Of a stretch of 64,000 bases of DNA, positions 52,889 to 61,060 are shown piece by piece. Position 1 is the stretch's first letter; every line of letters begins with the position of its first letter. The translations under genes were made by a program, and so were the position numbers. Source of the DNA: Fen-183 sp036504335 (GTDB taxonomy: Bacteria; Acidobacteriota; Thermoanaerobaculia; UBA5066); assembly GCA_036504335.1 (NCBI GenBank), contig DASXVJ010000007.1:6790-70789 (forward strand), in the 5' to 3' direction. Under the pieces are notes generated by a model, which saw nothing but the letters and a program-made list of their open reading frames with translations, was not told the origin of the DNA and ran no database searches.

Positions 52889-53311
52889 TCAGTCTTTTCC
52901 GGCGCAGCCGGGGCAGCGCCCGCGGAGCGTGACGTCGACGCTCTCGACCGTGTGGCCGGTCGCGAGGCGCTTTCTCGGGAGCGGCGGGAGCGCGTCGAAC
53001 GGGACGTCGTGGACCGCGCCGCAGGCCGTGCACAGGAAGTGGTGGTGCGGCCCGAGGTTCGCGTCGTAGCGCGCGATGGCGTCGTCGAAGACGAGCTCCT
53101 CGATGAGGCCGCTCTCCTTGAGGGAGTTGAGGACGTTGTAGACGGAGGCCCGCGAGGTCGTGGGCGCCGCGCGGTTCACCGCGGCGCCCACCTCCTCGGC
53201 CGTCGGGTGGGACGGCGTCGCGCAGAGGTACTCGAGCACGGCGACGCGCTGTTGCGTCACGCGCAGGCCTTTGCCCTTCAGGCGGTCCATGAGGGCGGTG
53301 CGGTCCACCAC
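52889..53311 (-). CDS. Fur-family transcriptional repressor (PerR/Fur type)
   Basis: 140 residues; starts at GTG 53311 or the next GTG 53308. Winged-helix DNA-binding half (about 1-80: GLRVTQQRVAVLEYLCATPSHPTAEEV, TTSRASVYNVLNSLKESGLI), then a dimerisation half with the metal site HHHFLCTACG and two structural CxxC pairs (94-97 and 133-136). The metal and stimulus sensed (Fe, peroxide through Fe/Mn, or Zn) cannot be decided from the sequence. A perfect-arm inverted repeat lies just before the start codon, implying autoregulation. Stop abuts gltA. Confidence 0.92.
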   Translation of the reverse strand: MVDRTALMDRLKGKGLRVTQQRVAVLEYLCATPSHPTAEEVGAAVNRAAPTTSRASVYNVLNSLKESGLIEELVFDDAIARYDANLGPHHHFLCTACGAVHDVPFDALPPLPRKRLATGHTVESVDVTLRGRCPGCAGKD

Positions 53312-53315
53312 GATC

Positions 53316-53330
53316 TTAGATTAAGTCTAA
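53316..53330. promoter_or_regulatory. Fur/PerR-type operator upstream of the Fur-family gene
   Basis: TTAGATTAAGTCTAA, a 7-1-7 inverted repeat with perfect TTAGA/TCTAA outer arms. It resembles Fur/PerR boxes and is one of the few AT-rich sites in the region. It sits 4 nt upstream of the GTG start codon in the 42-nt gap after lepB, so a bound repressor would block initiation of its own gene. Confidence 0.7.
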
Positions 53331-53353
53331 AGATCAACCAAAGCAAGCGGAGG

Positions 53354-54061
53354 CTAGTTGACCGGGGCCCCGCCCGCGCTCGTGATGAACGGGCGGGCAA
53401 GGCGGGACCAGCGCGGCCCCTTGAAGAACTCCTGGTTCCAGCTCCACATGACGCCCACCGCGCGGCCGAGCAGGTCCGTGACGGGGCGCGTGCCGAAGAA
53501 GCGCGCGTCGCGGCTCTCGTCGCGGTTGTCGCCCATGAGGAAGACCTCGCCTTCGGGCACCGTGATCGGGCCGAACGTGCGGAACGCCGGGCGGTCCGGG
53601 AGGACGCGGATCGGGTGGGGGCGCACGCCGAGCATCTCGGTGCCGAGGAGGACCGTCTCGCCGTCTTCGGCCTTCTGCTCGGGCAGGAAGTCCGTGGGCT
53701 GGGCCTTCCCGTTGATGTAGAGCGTCTCGTTACGAAGCTCCACGACGTCGCCGGGCAGGCCGACGAGGCGCTTCACGAACGGGACGCTGCCGCCGTCCGG
53801 GTTGCGCACGACGACGACGTCGCCGCGCAGCGGCGTGCCGGTGCCGAAGAGGCGGATGCGCGAGAACGGCACGCGCATCTGGTAGGCGGATTTCCAGACG
53901 AAGACGCGGTCCCCCTCGAGAATCGTGGGCTTCATGGACCCCGTCGGAACGACGTACCAGTCGGCCAGAACAGACCGGCCCGTCAGGATGATGGCGGCCA
54001 TCAGGGCGAGATGACGGATGTCCTTGAGGAGGGCGGCGCGCTTTTCCGGAGTAAATGCCAT
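53354..54061 (-). CDS. lepB: Signal peptidase I (LepB)
   Basis: 235 residues, one N-terminal transmembrane segment (about 16-34). Removes signal peptides from exported pre-proteins at the membrane outer face. Catalytic Ser42 in PTGSMKPTI, general base Lys97 in PFVKRLVGLPGD, and box E GDNRDESRDARFFG. Complete for the family. Many genes in the window encode type I signal peptides, its substrates. Divergent from queF. The fur gene follows after 42 nt. Confidence 0.95.
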   Translation of the reverse strand: MAFTPEKRAALLKDIRHLALMAAIILTGRSVLADWYVVPTGSMKPTILEGDRVFVWKSAYQMRVPFSRIRLFGTGTPLRGDVVVVRNPDGGSVPFVKRLVGLPGDVVELRNETLYINGKAQPTDFLPEQKAEDGETVLLGTEMLGVRPHPIRVLPDRPAFRTFGPITVPEGEVFLMGDNRDESRDARFFGTRPVTDLLGRAVGVMWSWNQEFFKGPRWSRLARPFITSAGGAPVN

Positions 54062-54119
54062 CGGGACGCGGATTCTCGCACAAGGCGTGCCAGGCCTCCG
54101 TCCCCGGGGGCGCCCGCGC

Positions 54120-54125
54120 TATCCT
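54120..54125 (+). promoter_or_regulatory. -10 box TATCCT, leaderless start of queF
   Basis: TATCCT, 7 nt before ATG 54133, with no Shine-Dalgarno. Confidence 0.45.
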
Positions 54126-54132
54126 CGGGCGC

Positions 54133-54621
54133 ATGTCCCGCTACACCGAACGCCACGCCGCCTCGGGCGTGAAGGCCGCGCTTCCCGCCCTCGAGACCTG
54201 GCCGTCGCAGTACGCGGCCGACTACGAGGTCGTGATCACGATCCCGGAGTTCACGTCCATCTGCCCGAAGACGGGCCTTCCGGATTTCGCGACGCTCACG
54301 ATCACGTACGTGCCCGACCGCCTCTGCGTCGAGCTGAAGTCACTCAAGGAGTACGTGAACGCATACCGCTCGCTCGGGATCTTCAACGAGAACGTGGTGA
54401 ATCGCGTTCTCGAGGACCTCGTGGCGGCGCTCCACCCGCGCCGGATGGCCGTGCGGGGCGTGTTCACGCCCCGCGGCGGCATCCAGACGACCGTCGAAAC
54501 CCGCGCGCCGCGCGGCCCCGGCGGCGCGGGGATCACTTCGGAGCGGTCTTCGGCGGCAAGGCCGAGCCCGGCACGGTCGACCCGTCCGGCCCGATCCGCC
54601 GGTAAACGCTCAGCGCGTTGA
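54133..54621 (+). CDS. queF: NADPH-dependent 7-cyano-7-deazaguanine reductase (QueF)
   Basis: 162 residues from ATG 54133. Reduces preQ0 to preQ1 in queuosine synthesis. Short (unimodular) QueF type: catalytic Cys44 in FTSICPKTGLPDFA with Asp51, substrate-binding LCVELKSLKEYVNAYR and GIFNENVVNRVLEDLV. The last 35 residues or so (RAPRGPGGAGITSERSSAARPSP) are Arg/Ser/Ala-rich and unlike QueF; that stretch overlaps the end of the convergent metallo-beta-lactamase-fold gene by 89 nt, so the extension is probably read-through sequence lost of constraint. No queC, queD or queE in the window. Confidence 0.93.
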   Translation: MSRYTERHAASGVKAALPALETWPSQYAADYEVVITIPEFTSICPKTGLPDFATLTITYVPDRLCVELKSLKEYVNAYRSLGIFNENVVNRVLEDLVAALHPRRMAVRGVFTPRGGIQTTVETRAPRGPGGAGITSERSSAARPSPARSTRPARSAGKRSAR

Positions 54622-55477
54622 TCGCGCTCAGGTCGCGCGGGCAATAGTCCCCCAGCCTCTCTCCGGCGAGCTCTCCGGACACACGCGCCTCCGGCGCGTT
54701 CTGCTTCTTCTTCTCGATGAGGAACTGGAGGAGGGCCGTGAGGTAGTGGCGCGTGCGGCCGATCTCGGGCGCGGCGGTCGCGGTCGGGTTGCCGCGCGAC
54801 CCGACGAGGCCGACGGGCTTCAGCGCCTCGAGCCGGTCGAGCGCGACGATCCAGCCCTTGATGTCGGAATCCGGGTCCGAGAGCATCGGGCAGCGTTCGG
54901 GCGTCACGAGGTCGCCGGCGAAGGCGGTGCGCGTCACGGCGTCGAACACGTAGAGGTCCGAGCCGGTGTGCGCGTTGGCGGGTGGAACGCCGACCTCGAG
55001 ACGGAGCTTGCCCGCAACGAGGACGAGCCGGTCGCCGACTCCAATCACGTTCGGGGCCGGCCCCTTCTGGCGGCCGACGAAGTCCGCGAGGAGTGCGGTT
55101 GCCCGCGCGTTGACGAAGATCGTGGCGTCCGTCGGGAAGAACGCCGCGAGGCCCTCGTTCGAATCCGTGTGGAGGTGGGTCATCGCGATCCACTTCACGG
55201 GCTTGTTCTTCGTGGTCTTCGCGATCTCGGCGCGGAGCGCCTTCGCGTCGGCGGCGCTCGAGCCGGTGTCGATGAGGAAGACGCCGTCGCCGGCGTCGAG
55301 CCACGAGCAGAGCGTGCCCCCGAAGACTCCGTACCAGAGGCCGACGTCCTTGAAGGGCTGCGCGACGACCGGCGCAGCGGCGGCGGGGGCTTTCGCGGCG
55401 GGCGCCGGCTGCCCGGCGGCGGCGAAGGCCGAAACGGCGAGCGTCAGGGCGAAGAGGCGGGAAACGACGTGGTTCAT
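54533..55477 (-). CDS. Exported metallo-beta-lactamase-fold hydrolase
   Basis: 314 residues. ATG 55477 with AGGAG upstream, signal peptide (RLFALTLAVSAFAAAGQ). MBL-fold elements: GVFLIDTGSSAADAKAL, the first metal motif THLHTDSNEG (His101, His103, Asp105; the next position is Ser rather than His), ANAHTGSDLYVF (third metal His), and AGDLVTPERCP (bridging Asp). Two-metal binding may be altered by the Ser. Substrate unknown; subclass B3-like architecture is possible but no resistance role is claimed. ATGA overlap with the amidotransferase upstream. Confidence 0.85.
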   Translation of the reverse strand: MNHVVSRLFALTLAVSAFAAAGQPAPAAKAPAAAAPVVAQPFKDVGLWYGVFGGTLCSWLDAGDGVFLIDTGSSAADAKALRAEIAKTTKNKPVKWIAMTHLHTDSNEGLAAFFPTDATIFVNARATALLADFVGRQKGPAPNVIGVGDRLVLVAGKLRLEVGVPPANAHTGSDLYVFDAVTRTAFAGDLVTPERCPMLSDPDSDIKGWIVALDRLEALKPVGLVGSRGNPTATAAPEIGRTRHYLTALLQFLIEKKKQNAPEARVSGELAGERLGDYCPRDLSAINALSVYRRIGPDGSTVPGSALPPKTAPK

Positions 55478-56205
55478 GCGAGCTCCTTGCTGGAGGTGAG
55501 CGTGAGGCTGCGCGACCGCGCGAACGCGCGGCAGGCGTGGAGAAAGAGCTGGAACAGCGCCCGCTGGCGCGGGTCGGCGACGAGATCCTCGGGGTGCCAC
55601 TGGACGGCCGCGAGCCAGGCGCCCCCCGGACGCTCGACCGCCTCCACGAGGTCGTCCGGCGAGGCCGCGAGCGCGGCGAGCGGCGAGGCGAGGTCCTTGA
55701 CGGCCTGGTGGTGACGCGAGTTGACGTCCGTCGTCTGCGCGAGGGCGGCGGCGAACGGCGAGGGCTCTCCGCCCGCGCGCGGCCGCACGGCGTGTGCGCG
55801 AAAGTCGCGCCCGCGGCCGGCCGCATCGGTGTCGTGGGCGACGCCGCGGCCCCGCTGGGAGGGGAGGTCCTGCCACAGCGTGCCGCCGAGTGCGACGTTC
55901 ACGACCTGCAGGCCGCGGCAGATTCCGAAGACGGGCGCGCCCTCGGCCTCGGCGGCGGCGAACGCGGCGAAATCGTGCGCGTCCCGGCTGGCCCGCACCT
56001 CGAGCGTCGCCGCCGCGCGGGACTCGCCGTAGCGCGCGGGGTCGACGTCGGGCCCGCCCGCGAGGAGCAGGCCGTCGAACGCTTCGGGAAGCGGGGGGCC
56101 GGGCAGCGCAAGGACGATCTCCCCGGGCAACGCTCCCGCCGCGAGGAGGGCGCCCCGGTACGCCTCGTTGGGCTGGTGTTCGTCGGACGCGAGGAGGATC
56201 TTCAT
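55474..56205 (-). CDS. Class I glutamine-amidotransferase-like hydrolase (PuuD type)
   Basis: 243 residues. GATase-1 fold with LLLAGGPDVDPARYG, nucleophile Cys96 in GICRGLQVVNVALGGTLWQDL, INSRHHQ-like NSRHHQAVKDLA, and His203/Glu205 in VQWHPED. This pattern is that of gamma-glutamyl-GABA hydrolase PuuD and relatives, which cleave gamma-glutamyl amides. A GCS2-type gamma-glutamyl ligase occurs elsewhere in the window, but no operon link exists. Overlaps the MBL-fold gene by 4 nt. Confidence 0.9.
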   Translation of the reverse strand: MKILLASDEHQPNEAYRGALLAAGALPGEIVLALPGPPLPEAFDGLLLAGGPDVDPARYGESRAAATLEVRASRDAHDFAAFAAAEAEGAPVFGICRGLQVVNVALGGTLWQDLPSQRGRGVAHDTDAAGRGRDFRAHAVRPRAGGEPSPFAAALAQTTDVNSRHHQAVKDLASPLAALAASPDDLVEAVERPGGAWLAAVQWHPEDLVADPRQRALFQLFLHACRAFARSRSLTLTSSKELA

Positions 56206-56276
56206 GGGAGGAGCGGTCGGGTTCGCCCCGGGAAGAGCGCCACGGAAGCGGCGCGGCGGGAGATTATAGGGACGAG

Positions 56277-57419
56277 ATGGGCGGAGAGAGGGTGAGAGGC
56301 CGGCGCGTGGCCGTGACGGGGATGGGTGCGGTCACGGCGTTCGGCGTGGGCGTGCCCGCCCTGCGGGAAGGCGCGTGGAGCGGCGCCAGCGCGATCGCGC
56401 CCGTCACGCTCTTCGACGTCTCCCGTTTCGCCGCGAAGACGGGCGCGGAGGTCCGTGTCGTCCCGGCCGATCCCGGGGGAGGAACCGCCGACCGGACGGA
56501 GAGGCTCGCACTCGCCGCGGCGGCCGAGGCGATGGGACGGCTCGCGGCCCTCGGCCCTCGTGCGGGCGTCGCCGTCGGCACGACCCTCGCGGGCCGCGAG
56601 GCCCGCGAGGCGCCCGGCGCCCTCGCGGCGCTCCTCGCCCGGCGGCACGGCGCGCGCGGGCCCGTTGCCACGGTCTCGACGGCGTGCGCCTCCGGCACCG
56701 CGGCGATCGGCCTCGCGGCCGCGTGGATCCGCGAGGGCCGCGCCGTTCGCGTGCTTGCGGGAGGCGCCGATGCGCTCTCGCCGTTCGTGTTCTCGGGCTT
56801 CGACGCGCTGCGCGCCCTGAGCCCGACGGCGGCTCGTCCCTTCGACGCGGGGCGCGACGGCCTCACGCTCGGCGAGGGCGCGGCGTTTCTCCTTCTCGAG
56901 GACGAGGACGCGGCCCGTCGGCGCGGCGCGCGCGTCCTCGCGCGCGTCACGGGCTACGGCTCGGCCGCGGACGCGTTCCACATGACGCGGCCCGATCCGT
57001 CGGGCGCCGGCCTCGCCCGGGCCGCCGCCGCGGCTCTCGCCGACGCAAGGCGCACGGCCGCCGACGTGGGCTTCGTGAGCGCCCACGGAACCGGGACCGT
57101 CTTCAACGACGCGATGGAAGAAGCCGCTCTGGCGCACGTCCTCGGCCCCCGAGCAGGATCGGTGCCGGTCCACGGCTTGAAGGGAGCGACCGGCCACACG
57201 CTCGGCGCCGCGGGCGCGCTCGAGGCCGTCCTGTGCGCCCTCGTCCTCGGCGCCGAAGACGTCCCGCCGACCGCCGGCCACCGCGCCGCTCGCCCCGGCT
57301 CGCCCCTTTTCGTCGTCTCGGGCGCGCCGCACCGGCCCGCGCGCCGCGTGGACGTCGTCCTTTCGACGTCCGCCGCGTTCTCGGGCACGGACGCCGCCCT
57401 CGTCCTGGAGCGGGCATGA
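56277..57419 (+). CDS. Beta-ketoacyl-ACP synthase (KAS I/II type)
   Basis: 380 residues from ATG 56277. Complete KS triad: Cys137 in STACASGTAAIG, His270 in SAHGTGTVFND and His307 in LKGATGHTLGAAG. N-terminus VAVTGMGAVTAFGVGVPALR; GADALSPFVFSGFDALRAL. Performs decarboxylative Claisen condensation on ACP-bound acyl chains. It is coupled (ATGA) to a second, cysteine-less ketosynthase-like protein. Such a pair recalls KS/chain-length-factor heterodimers of type II PKS and aryl-polyene pathways rather than housekeeping FabF. No ACP gene was seen next to it. Confidence 0.9.
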   Translation: MGGERVRGRRVAVTGMGAVTAFGVGVPALREGAWSGASAIAPVTLFDVSRFAAKTGAEVRVVPADPGGGTADRTERLALAAAAEAMGRLAALGPRAGVAVGTTLAGREAREAPGALAALLARRHGARGPVATVSTACASGTAAIGLAAAWIREGRAVRVLAGGADALSPFVFSGFDALRALSPTAARPFDAGRDGLTLGEGAAFLLLEDEDAARRRGARVLARVTGYGSAADAFHMTRPDPSGAGLARAAAAALADARRTAADVGFVSAHGTGTVFNDAMEEAALAHVLGPRAGSVPVHGLKGATGHTLGAAGALEAVLCALVLGAEDVPPTAGHRAARPGSPLFVVSGAPHRPARRVDVVLSTSAAFSGTDAALVLERA

Positions 57420-58312
57420 GGCGCGTCACCCTCGCGTTCGCGGCGACGGTCGAGGGCGGCGGCGGCGCTGTTCGCGACGCGCTCGTGGATGCGAACCGCC
57501 TGCGGCGGATGGACCGGTTCGGGCGCTCCGGCGTCCTGGCGGGCGCGCGCGCCCTGTCGGCGGCGGGCGTCGAGTCCGCCGTTCCCGGCGCCACACCGGA
57601 CCCGCGCTTCGGCATCGTCGTCGGCACGGCCTTCGGCTGCCGCGACGCAATCCGGCAGCACGAACTCCTGCTCGCGGCGGCGGCGCGCGTCGAGGATCTC
57701 GCGCCGTCCGTCTTCGCGGCGACCGTCCACAACACCGTCGCGGGCGAGCTCGCGATCGGATGGGGGCTCGGCGGGCCCGCCGAGACGCTCGTCTCCGGCC
57801 GCACGGCCGGGCTCGAAGCCCTCGTCCTCGCGGCGTCGCGAATTGCGAAAGGCGACGCGGACCGCATCCTCGTCGTCGCGGCGGAGGGGATCGGCGACGC
57901 GCTGCGCGAGGCGGACGCCACGCTCGTCGAGTCGTCGGCCGCGGTTCTCCTCGAGGCGGATGAAGAGGGAGAAGAAGAGATTCCTTCGAGTAAGAGGGGA
58001 AGAGCGGTTTTCGTGGAGGCGGCCCTCAGCTTCGATCCGGATCCGCAGGCCGCGAGGTTCGAAGAGAGACCGGAAGATTTCTCAGAAGGTGTTGGTCAGG
58101 GTGGCGCGCGGGGAGGCGGTGGTGCGGTGATCGAACGCCTCGGTGCGTCAGGCTTGTGGGAAATCGCGTCCGATCTCGCCGCCTCACGAAGCGCATCGGC
58201 GGCGGATGCGCCCTCGACCCATTCACTTTCTCAGAAAATCCGAAATCGCCGATACGAGGTGCGCGATGCTCACGGTTCGCGCTGCGCCGTCACGCTCGCG
58301 TTCTTTTCCTGA
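57416..58312 (+). CDS. Cysteine-less ketosynthase-like protein (chain-length-factor type)
   Basis: 298 residues. The N-terminal 240 match a thiolase-fold KS half: ALVDANRLRRMDRFGRSGVLAGA, RFGIVVGTAFGC, SVFAATVHNTVAGELAIGWGLGGPAETLVSGRTAGLEAL. The catalytic Cys position reads Arg129 (SGRTAG), so it cannot form a thioester. The short size fits the Ketoacyl-synt_2 type (PF13723). The last 80 residues are low-complexity and encoded partly by AT-rich repeat copies (EEEIPSSKRGR, FEERPEDFSEGVG, HSLSQKIRNRR). Likely a non-catalytic partner of the upstream ketosynthase. Confidence 0.8.
   Translation: MRRVTLAFAATVEGGGGAVRDALVDANRLRRMDRFGRSGVLAGARALSAAGVESAVPGATPDPRFGIVVGTAFGCRDAIRQHELLLAAAARVEDLAPSVFAATVHNTVAGELAIGWGLGGPAETLVSGRTAGLEALVLAASRIAKGDADRILVVAAEGIGDALREADATLVESSAAVLLEADEEGEEEIPSSKRGRAVFVEAALSFDPDPQAARFEERPEDFSEGVGQGGARGGGGAVIERLGASGLWEIASDLAASRSASAADAPSTHSLSQKIRNRRYEVRDAHGSRCAVTLAFFS
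57978..58241. repeat. Dispersed AT-rich repeat: two forward copies, one inverted copy
   Basis: Forward copies 57978-58001 (GATTCCTTCGAGTAAGAGGG) and 58074-58099 (AGATTTCTCAGAAGGTGTTG); inverted copy 58220-58241 (CATTCACTTTCTCAGAAAAT). The second forward copy and the inverted copy share the same variant centre (CTCAGAA with CTGAGAA in the complement), as if they pair. A further inverted-like stretch spans 58318-58345 across the gene end. Confidence 0.55.
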
Positions 58313-58327
58313 GCAGAAGAAGTTCTC

Positions 58328-60058
58328 TTATCTCTTCTCCCGCTCCGCGATGAGCTCGTCCGGAGTCGGGATGGTCGGAATCGGGGCGCGGGGCGGCGGG
58401 ACTCCGCGTGCCGCGGCGTCCCGCCAGGCGACCACGGCCGCGCGCAGCGGCGCGGGGCCCGGGTCGCGCGCGAGAGCCTCGTCGAGCAGCGTCCGGGCGC
58501 GCTCGCGGTCGCCGCGGCGGAGCTCGATCTCGCCGAGCTTCGCGGTCGCTTCCGCGAAATCAGGGCAAAGAGCGTGGGCGCGCCCGGCCGCGGCTGCGGC
58601 GGCCTCGAGCCAGCCCGCACCGGCCTCCCGCTCGAGCGTGCGCACCTCGGCGAGCGCCGCGCGGGCCTCGCGGTACCTGCCGAATCCGCCCGAGCCGAGC
58701 CACGGATCGGCGGGGATCGGCCCGGCGCCGGGAGCGGGCGGGCCGTCCTCGGCCGCGAGGACGGCCTCGAGATCGACGGGCACGTACGCTCCGAGCGTGT
58801 GGGGGAAGGCCGAGACCCACGCGCGGCGGCGCGTGAGGTCGAGGACGACGGAGTGCGCGGCGATGGACGCGTCGATCGCGTTGCGGTTGCCGTGCCCGAG
58901 GTCCGCTCCGTCGGCGCCCGTCCGGTCGCGCAGGATCGCGACGGCGCGCGGCACGTCGAGCCATGCGCCTTCCTTGCCGAGGAGGACGTCCAGGCGCGCG
59001 CGCCGTTTCCGGGACGTCGACCCGGACGGAAGCGCTCGCGCGCCCGCCTTCACGGCCGCGTCCTCCGCCTCGTTCGTCGCGCCGAGTGATGCGCCCGTGG
59101 TCTCGCGCACGGCGAAGGCGGACGGGCTCTTCTCGACGATCGCGATCCGCCCCGACTTCGCGTCCGCGAGGAGGACGAGGTCCGAGACGAAGACCTTCCC
59201 GCGGCGGAGGCGCTCCACCGCCCCGTCGAACGTCGACTCGTTTCGCAGAACGTCCGCGAGGAGGAGCGTGACGGGCTCACCCGAGCCCGCGGTCTCGCCG
59301 CCGGCGATCGCCTGGAGCGCGACGCCGATTCCTTCCCGGTTGAAACCCGTCACGACGCCGAGCATCCCGGAGAAACCCACGGAGAGGTACGGGATCTTCC
59401 CGTCGGGCCGGACGACGGAGACGAGCTTCTGCCGGTCGAAGACGTCGCCGCCCTCGAAGTCGAAGTTGCGCGCGAGCAGCACGCCGCCGTCCGGTGTCTT
59501 CGCGAGGAAGCCCGTGCACGCGGCCGCGAGCGCGGGCGCGTCGACGAAGCGCTGGGAGACGTCGTGCAGCGCGTGGAGGTCCAGCATCCGGCGCCACGCG
59601 CTCCATCCCGAGGCCGGCGGGACGGGCTCGTAGCCGTCGGCGAGACCGGCGATCGAGACGAGGAGATCGGGCGGGATCTCGTCCGGCAGCGAGCGCAGCC
59701 GGAACGCGGAAAGCTGCCGGATGAAGGAGCGCTTCAGGCCGCCGGGGATCACCGCGGTGAACAGCGTGTCGAGGTGCGTCTCCTGCGAGCGGATCCAGGG
59801 GCGCGTGAGGCGGCCGAACGCGAGGCCGAGGTCGTAGGGCGCTCCCGCGAATCGCCCGACGAGGACGCCGTTCTGCGCGCCGGGCGGCACGAGAGGTCCG
59901 ACCCACGACGGGCCGAGCATGCGGACCTCCCCGTGCGTCTCGACCTCCGGGTCCGGCGCCGCGGCGGCGGGCGCGCCCGCGGGCCGCCCGGGGGCGCACG
60001 CGCCGAGCAGAACCGCGGCGCAGACGGCCGCGAGCGAGCCGCCCGCGGCGCGCCTCAC
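58328..60058 (-). CDS. C45-type autoproteolytic acyltransferase/hydrolase lipoprotein
   Basis: 576 residues from GTG 60058 in a GTGA overlap with the upstream acyltransferase gene. Lipoprotein signal: AAVCAAVLLGACAPG with lipobox Cys21. The Ntn-hydrolase core is of the AAT/C45 type: predicted autocleavage before Cys181 (AAACTGFLAKTPDGGVLLARNFDFEG), then YLSVGFSGMLGVVTGFNREGI, and GATNEAED. The C-terminal 120 residues are TPR-like (FAEATAKLGEIELRRGDRERARTLLDEALARD). C45 enzymes cleave or exchange acyl amides. Pairing with an LpxL-like acyltransferase suggests lipid or acyl-peptide work in the envelope. Substrate unknown. Confidence 0.85.
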   Translation of the reverse strand: MRRAAGGSLAAVCAAVLLGACAPGRPAGAPAAAAPDPEVETHGEVRMLGPSWVGPLVPPGAQNGVLVGRFAGAPYDLGLAFGRLTRPWIRSQETHLDTLFTAVIPGGLKRSFIRQLSAFRLRSLPDEIPPDLLVSIAGLADGYEPVPPASGWSAWRRMLDLHALHDVSQRFVDAPALAAACTGFLAKTPDGGVLLARNFDFEGGDVFDRQKLVSVVRPDGKIPYLSVGFSGMLGVVTGFNREGIGVALQAIAGGETAGSGEPVTLLLADVLRNESTFDGAVERLRRGKVFVSDLVLLADAKSGRIAIVEKSPSAFAVRETTGASLGATNEAEDAAVKAGARALPSGSTSRKRRARLDVLLGKEGAWLDVPRAVAILRDRTGADGADLGHGNRNAIDASIAAHSVVLDLTRRRAWVSAFPHTLGAYVPVDLEAVLAAEDGPPAPGAGPIPADPWLGSGGFGRYREARAALAEVRTLEREAGAGWLEAAAAAAGRAHALCPDFAEATAKLGEIELRRGDRERARTLLDEALARDPGPAPLRAAVVAWRDAAARGVPPPRAPIPTIPTPDELIAEREKR

Positions 60059-60993
60059 TCCTCGCTCTCCCAGAACCGCGCGAAGCGGTACCACTGCGTC
60101 GGGTAGGCGCGGATCGTCGCCTCCATGCGCCCGACGAACGTCGCGAGCCCCGCGAGAACGGCGGCGTGGGCCGCCTTGCCGCGTGCGTGCGGAACGTGGA
60201 TGGCCTCCTCGACGATCGTCCGGTAGCGGCCGTCCTCCTCCTGCAGGACGAAGACGGGGAAGATCGGCGCTCCCGTTGCCTGCGCGATCCGGAACGGGCC
60301 GATGGGAAACGAGGCCGTCTTCCCGAAGAACGCCGTCGTCTGGCCCGTGCCCGAGACGTCACGATCGCCCTGCATCGCGACGCACATGTTCTGCTCGAGC
60401 GCACGAAAGACGGGAAGGAAGCCGAACGGAGACCGGTCGACCGGGATGCCGGTGACGCCGAGCATCTTGCGCGCGTCGTCGCGGTGCTTCTCGATGACGG
60501 GGGACGGGTCGGGCACGTAGACGACCGCGACCTTCAGGCCGAGCTGCGCGAGGAAGAGGCCGCCGAGCTCGAAGTTGCCGACGTGCGCCGTCAGGAGGAT
60601 CGAGCCCCTGCCCTCCTTCTGAGCCTCGATGAGGCGCTCGTCTCCGGAGCGCGCCGCGAGAAGAGACCTCGGGTCGATGTCGCTCCGCCCCGAGTAGCGC
60701 AGGAGGTCGATCCACAGCCGCGAGTGCCGCGACACCATCTCGCGCCCCGCGCGCTCGACCTCCCGCGAGTTGCGCGGCAGGCCGAGGACGGCGGCCGTGT
60801 TGTCGAGGATCGCCTCGCGCACGCTCTCGCGCCCCCAGATCGCGCGCTCGGCCGTCGCCTCGGCGAGGCGGGCGACGCCCACCGTCGGCAGCGTCCGCGC
60901 CATCCAACGGAAGAACGGAAACCAGAGCCCGAACGTCGCGTTGACGAAGCTCGAGACGATCGTCGGGGGCGGGGCGGAGGCGGGCCCGGGCAC
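60055..60993 (-). CDS. LpxL/HtrB-like lysophospholipid acyltransferase
   Basis: 312 residues from GTG 60993. One N-terminal hydrophobic segment (VNATFGLWFPFFRWMA). The acyltransferase motif H-x4-E is in TAHVGNFELGG (His137, Glu142). Other family blocks: AAVLGLPRNSREVERAGREM, VYVPDPSPVIEK, CVAMQGDRDVSGTGQ (substrate loop) and FPIGPFRIAQATGAPIFPVFV. Transfers a secondary acyl chain onto a lipid A-type or related acceptor at the inner membrane. No lpx genes are adjacent, so the acceptor is open. Divergent from the aldolase gene. Confidence 0.9.
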   Translation of the reverse strand: MPGPASAPPPTIVSSFVNATFGLWFPFFRWMARTLPTVGVARLAEATAERAIWGRESVREAILDNTAAVLGLPRNSREVERAGREMVSRHSRLWIDLLRYSGRSDIDPRSLLAARSGDERLIEAQKEGRGSILLTAHVGNFELGGLFLAQLGLKVAVVYVPDPSPVIEKHRDDARKMLGVTGIPVDRSPFGFLPVFRALEQNMCVAMQGDRDVSGTGQTTAFFGKTASFPIGPFRIAQATGAPIFPVFVLQEEDGRYRTIVEEAIHVPHARGKAAHAAVLAGLATFVGRMEATIRAYPTQWYRFARFWESEE

Positions 60994-61060
60994 GCCGCGA
61001 GGATGCCACGGAGGCCGCTCGCGGCGGCGCCGATACGCCGTCTCGACCTCGCCGTTCGGC

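Noticed and set aside
54533..55477. Beta-lactam resistance gene
   Set aside because: The fold is metallo-beta-lactamase-like, but the fold is used by many hydrolases and one metal-motif position is Ser; no resistance context.
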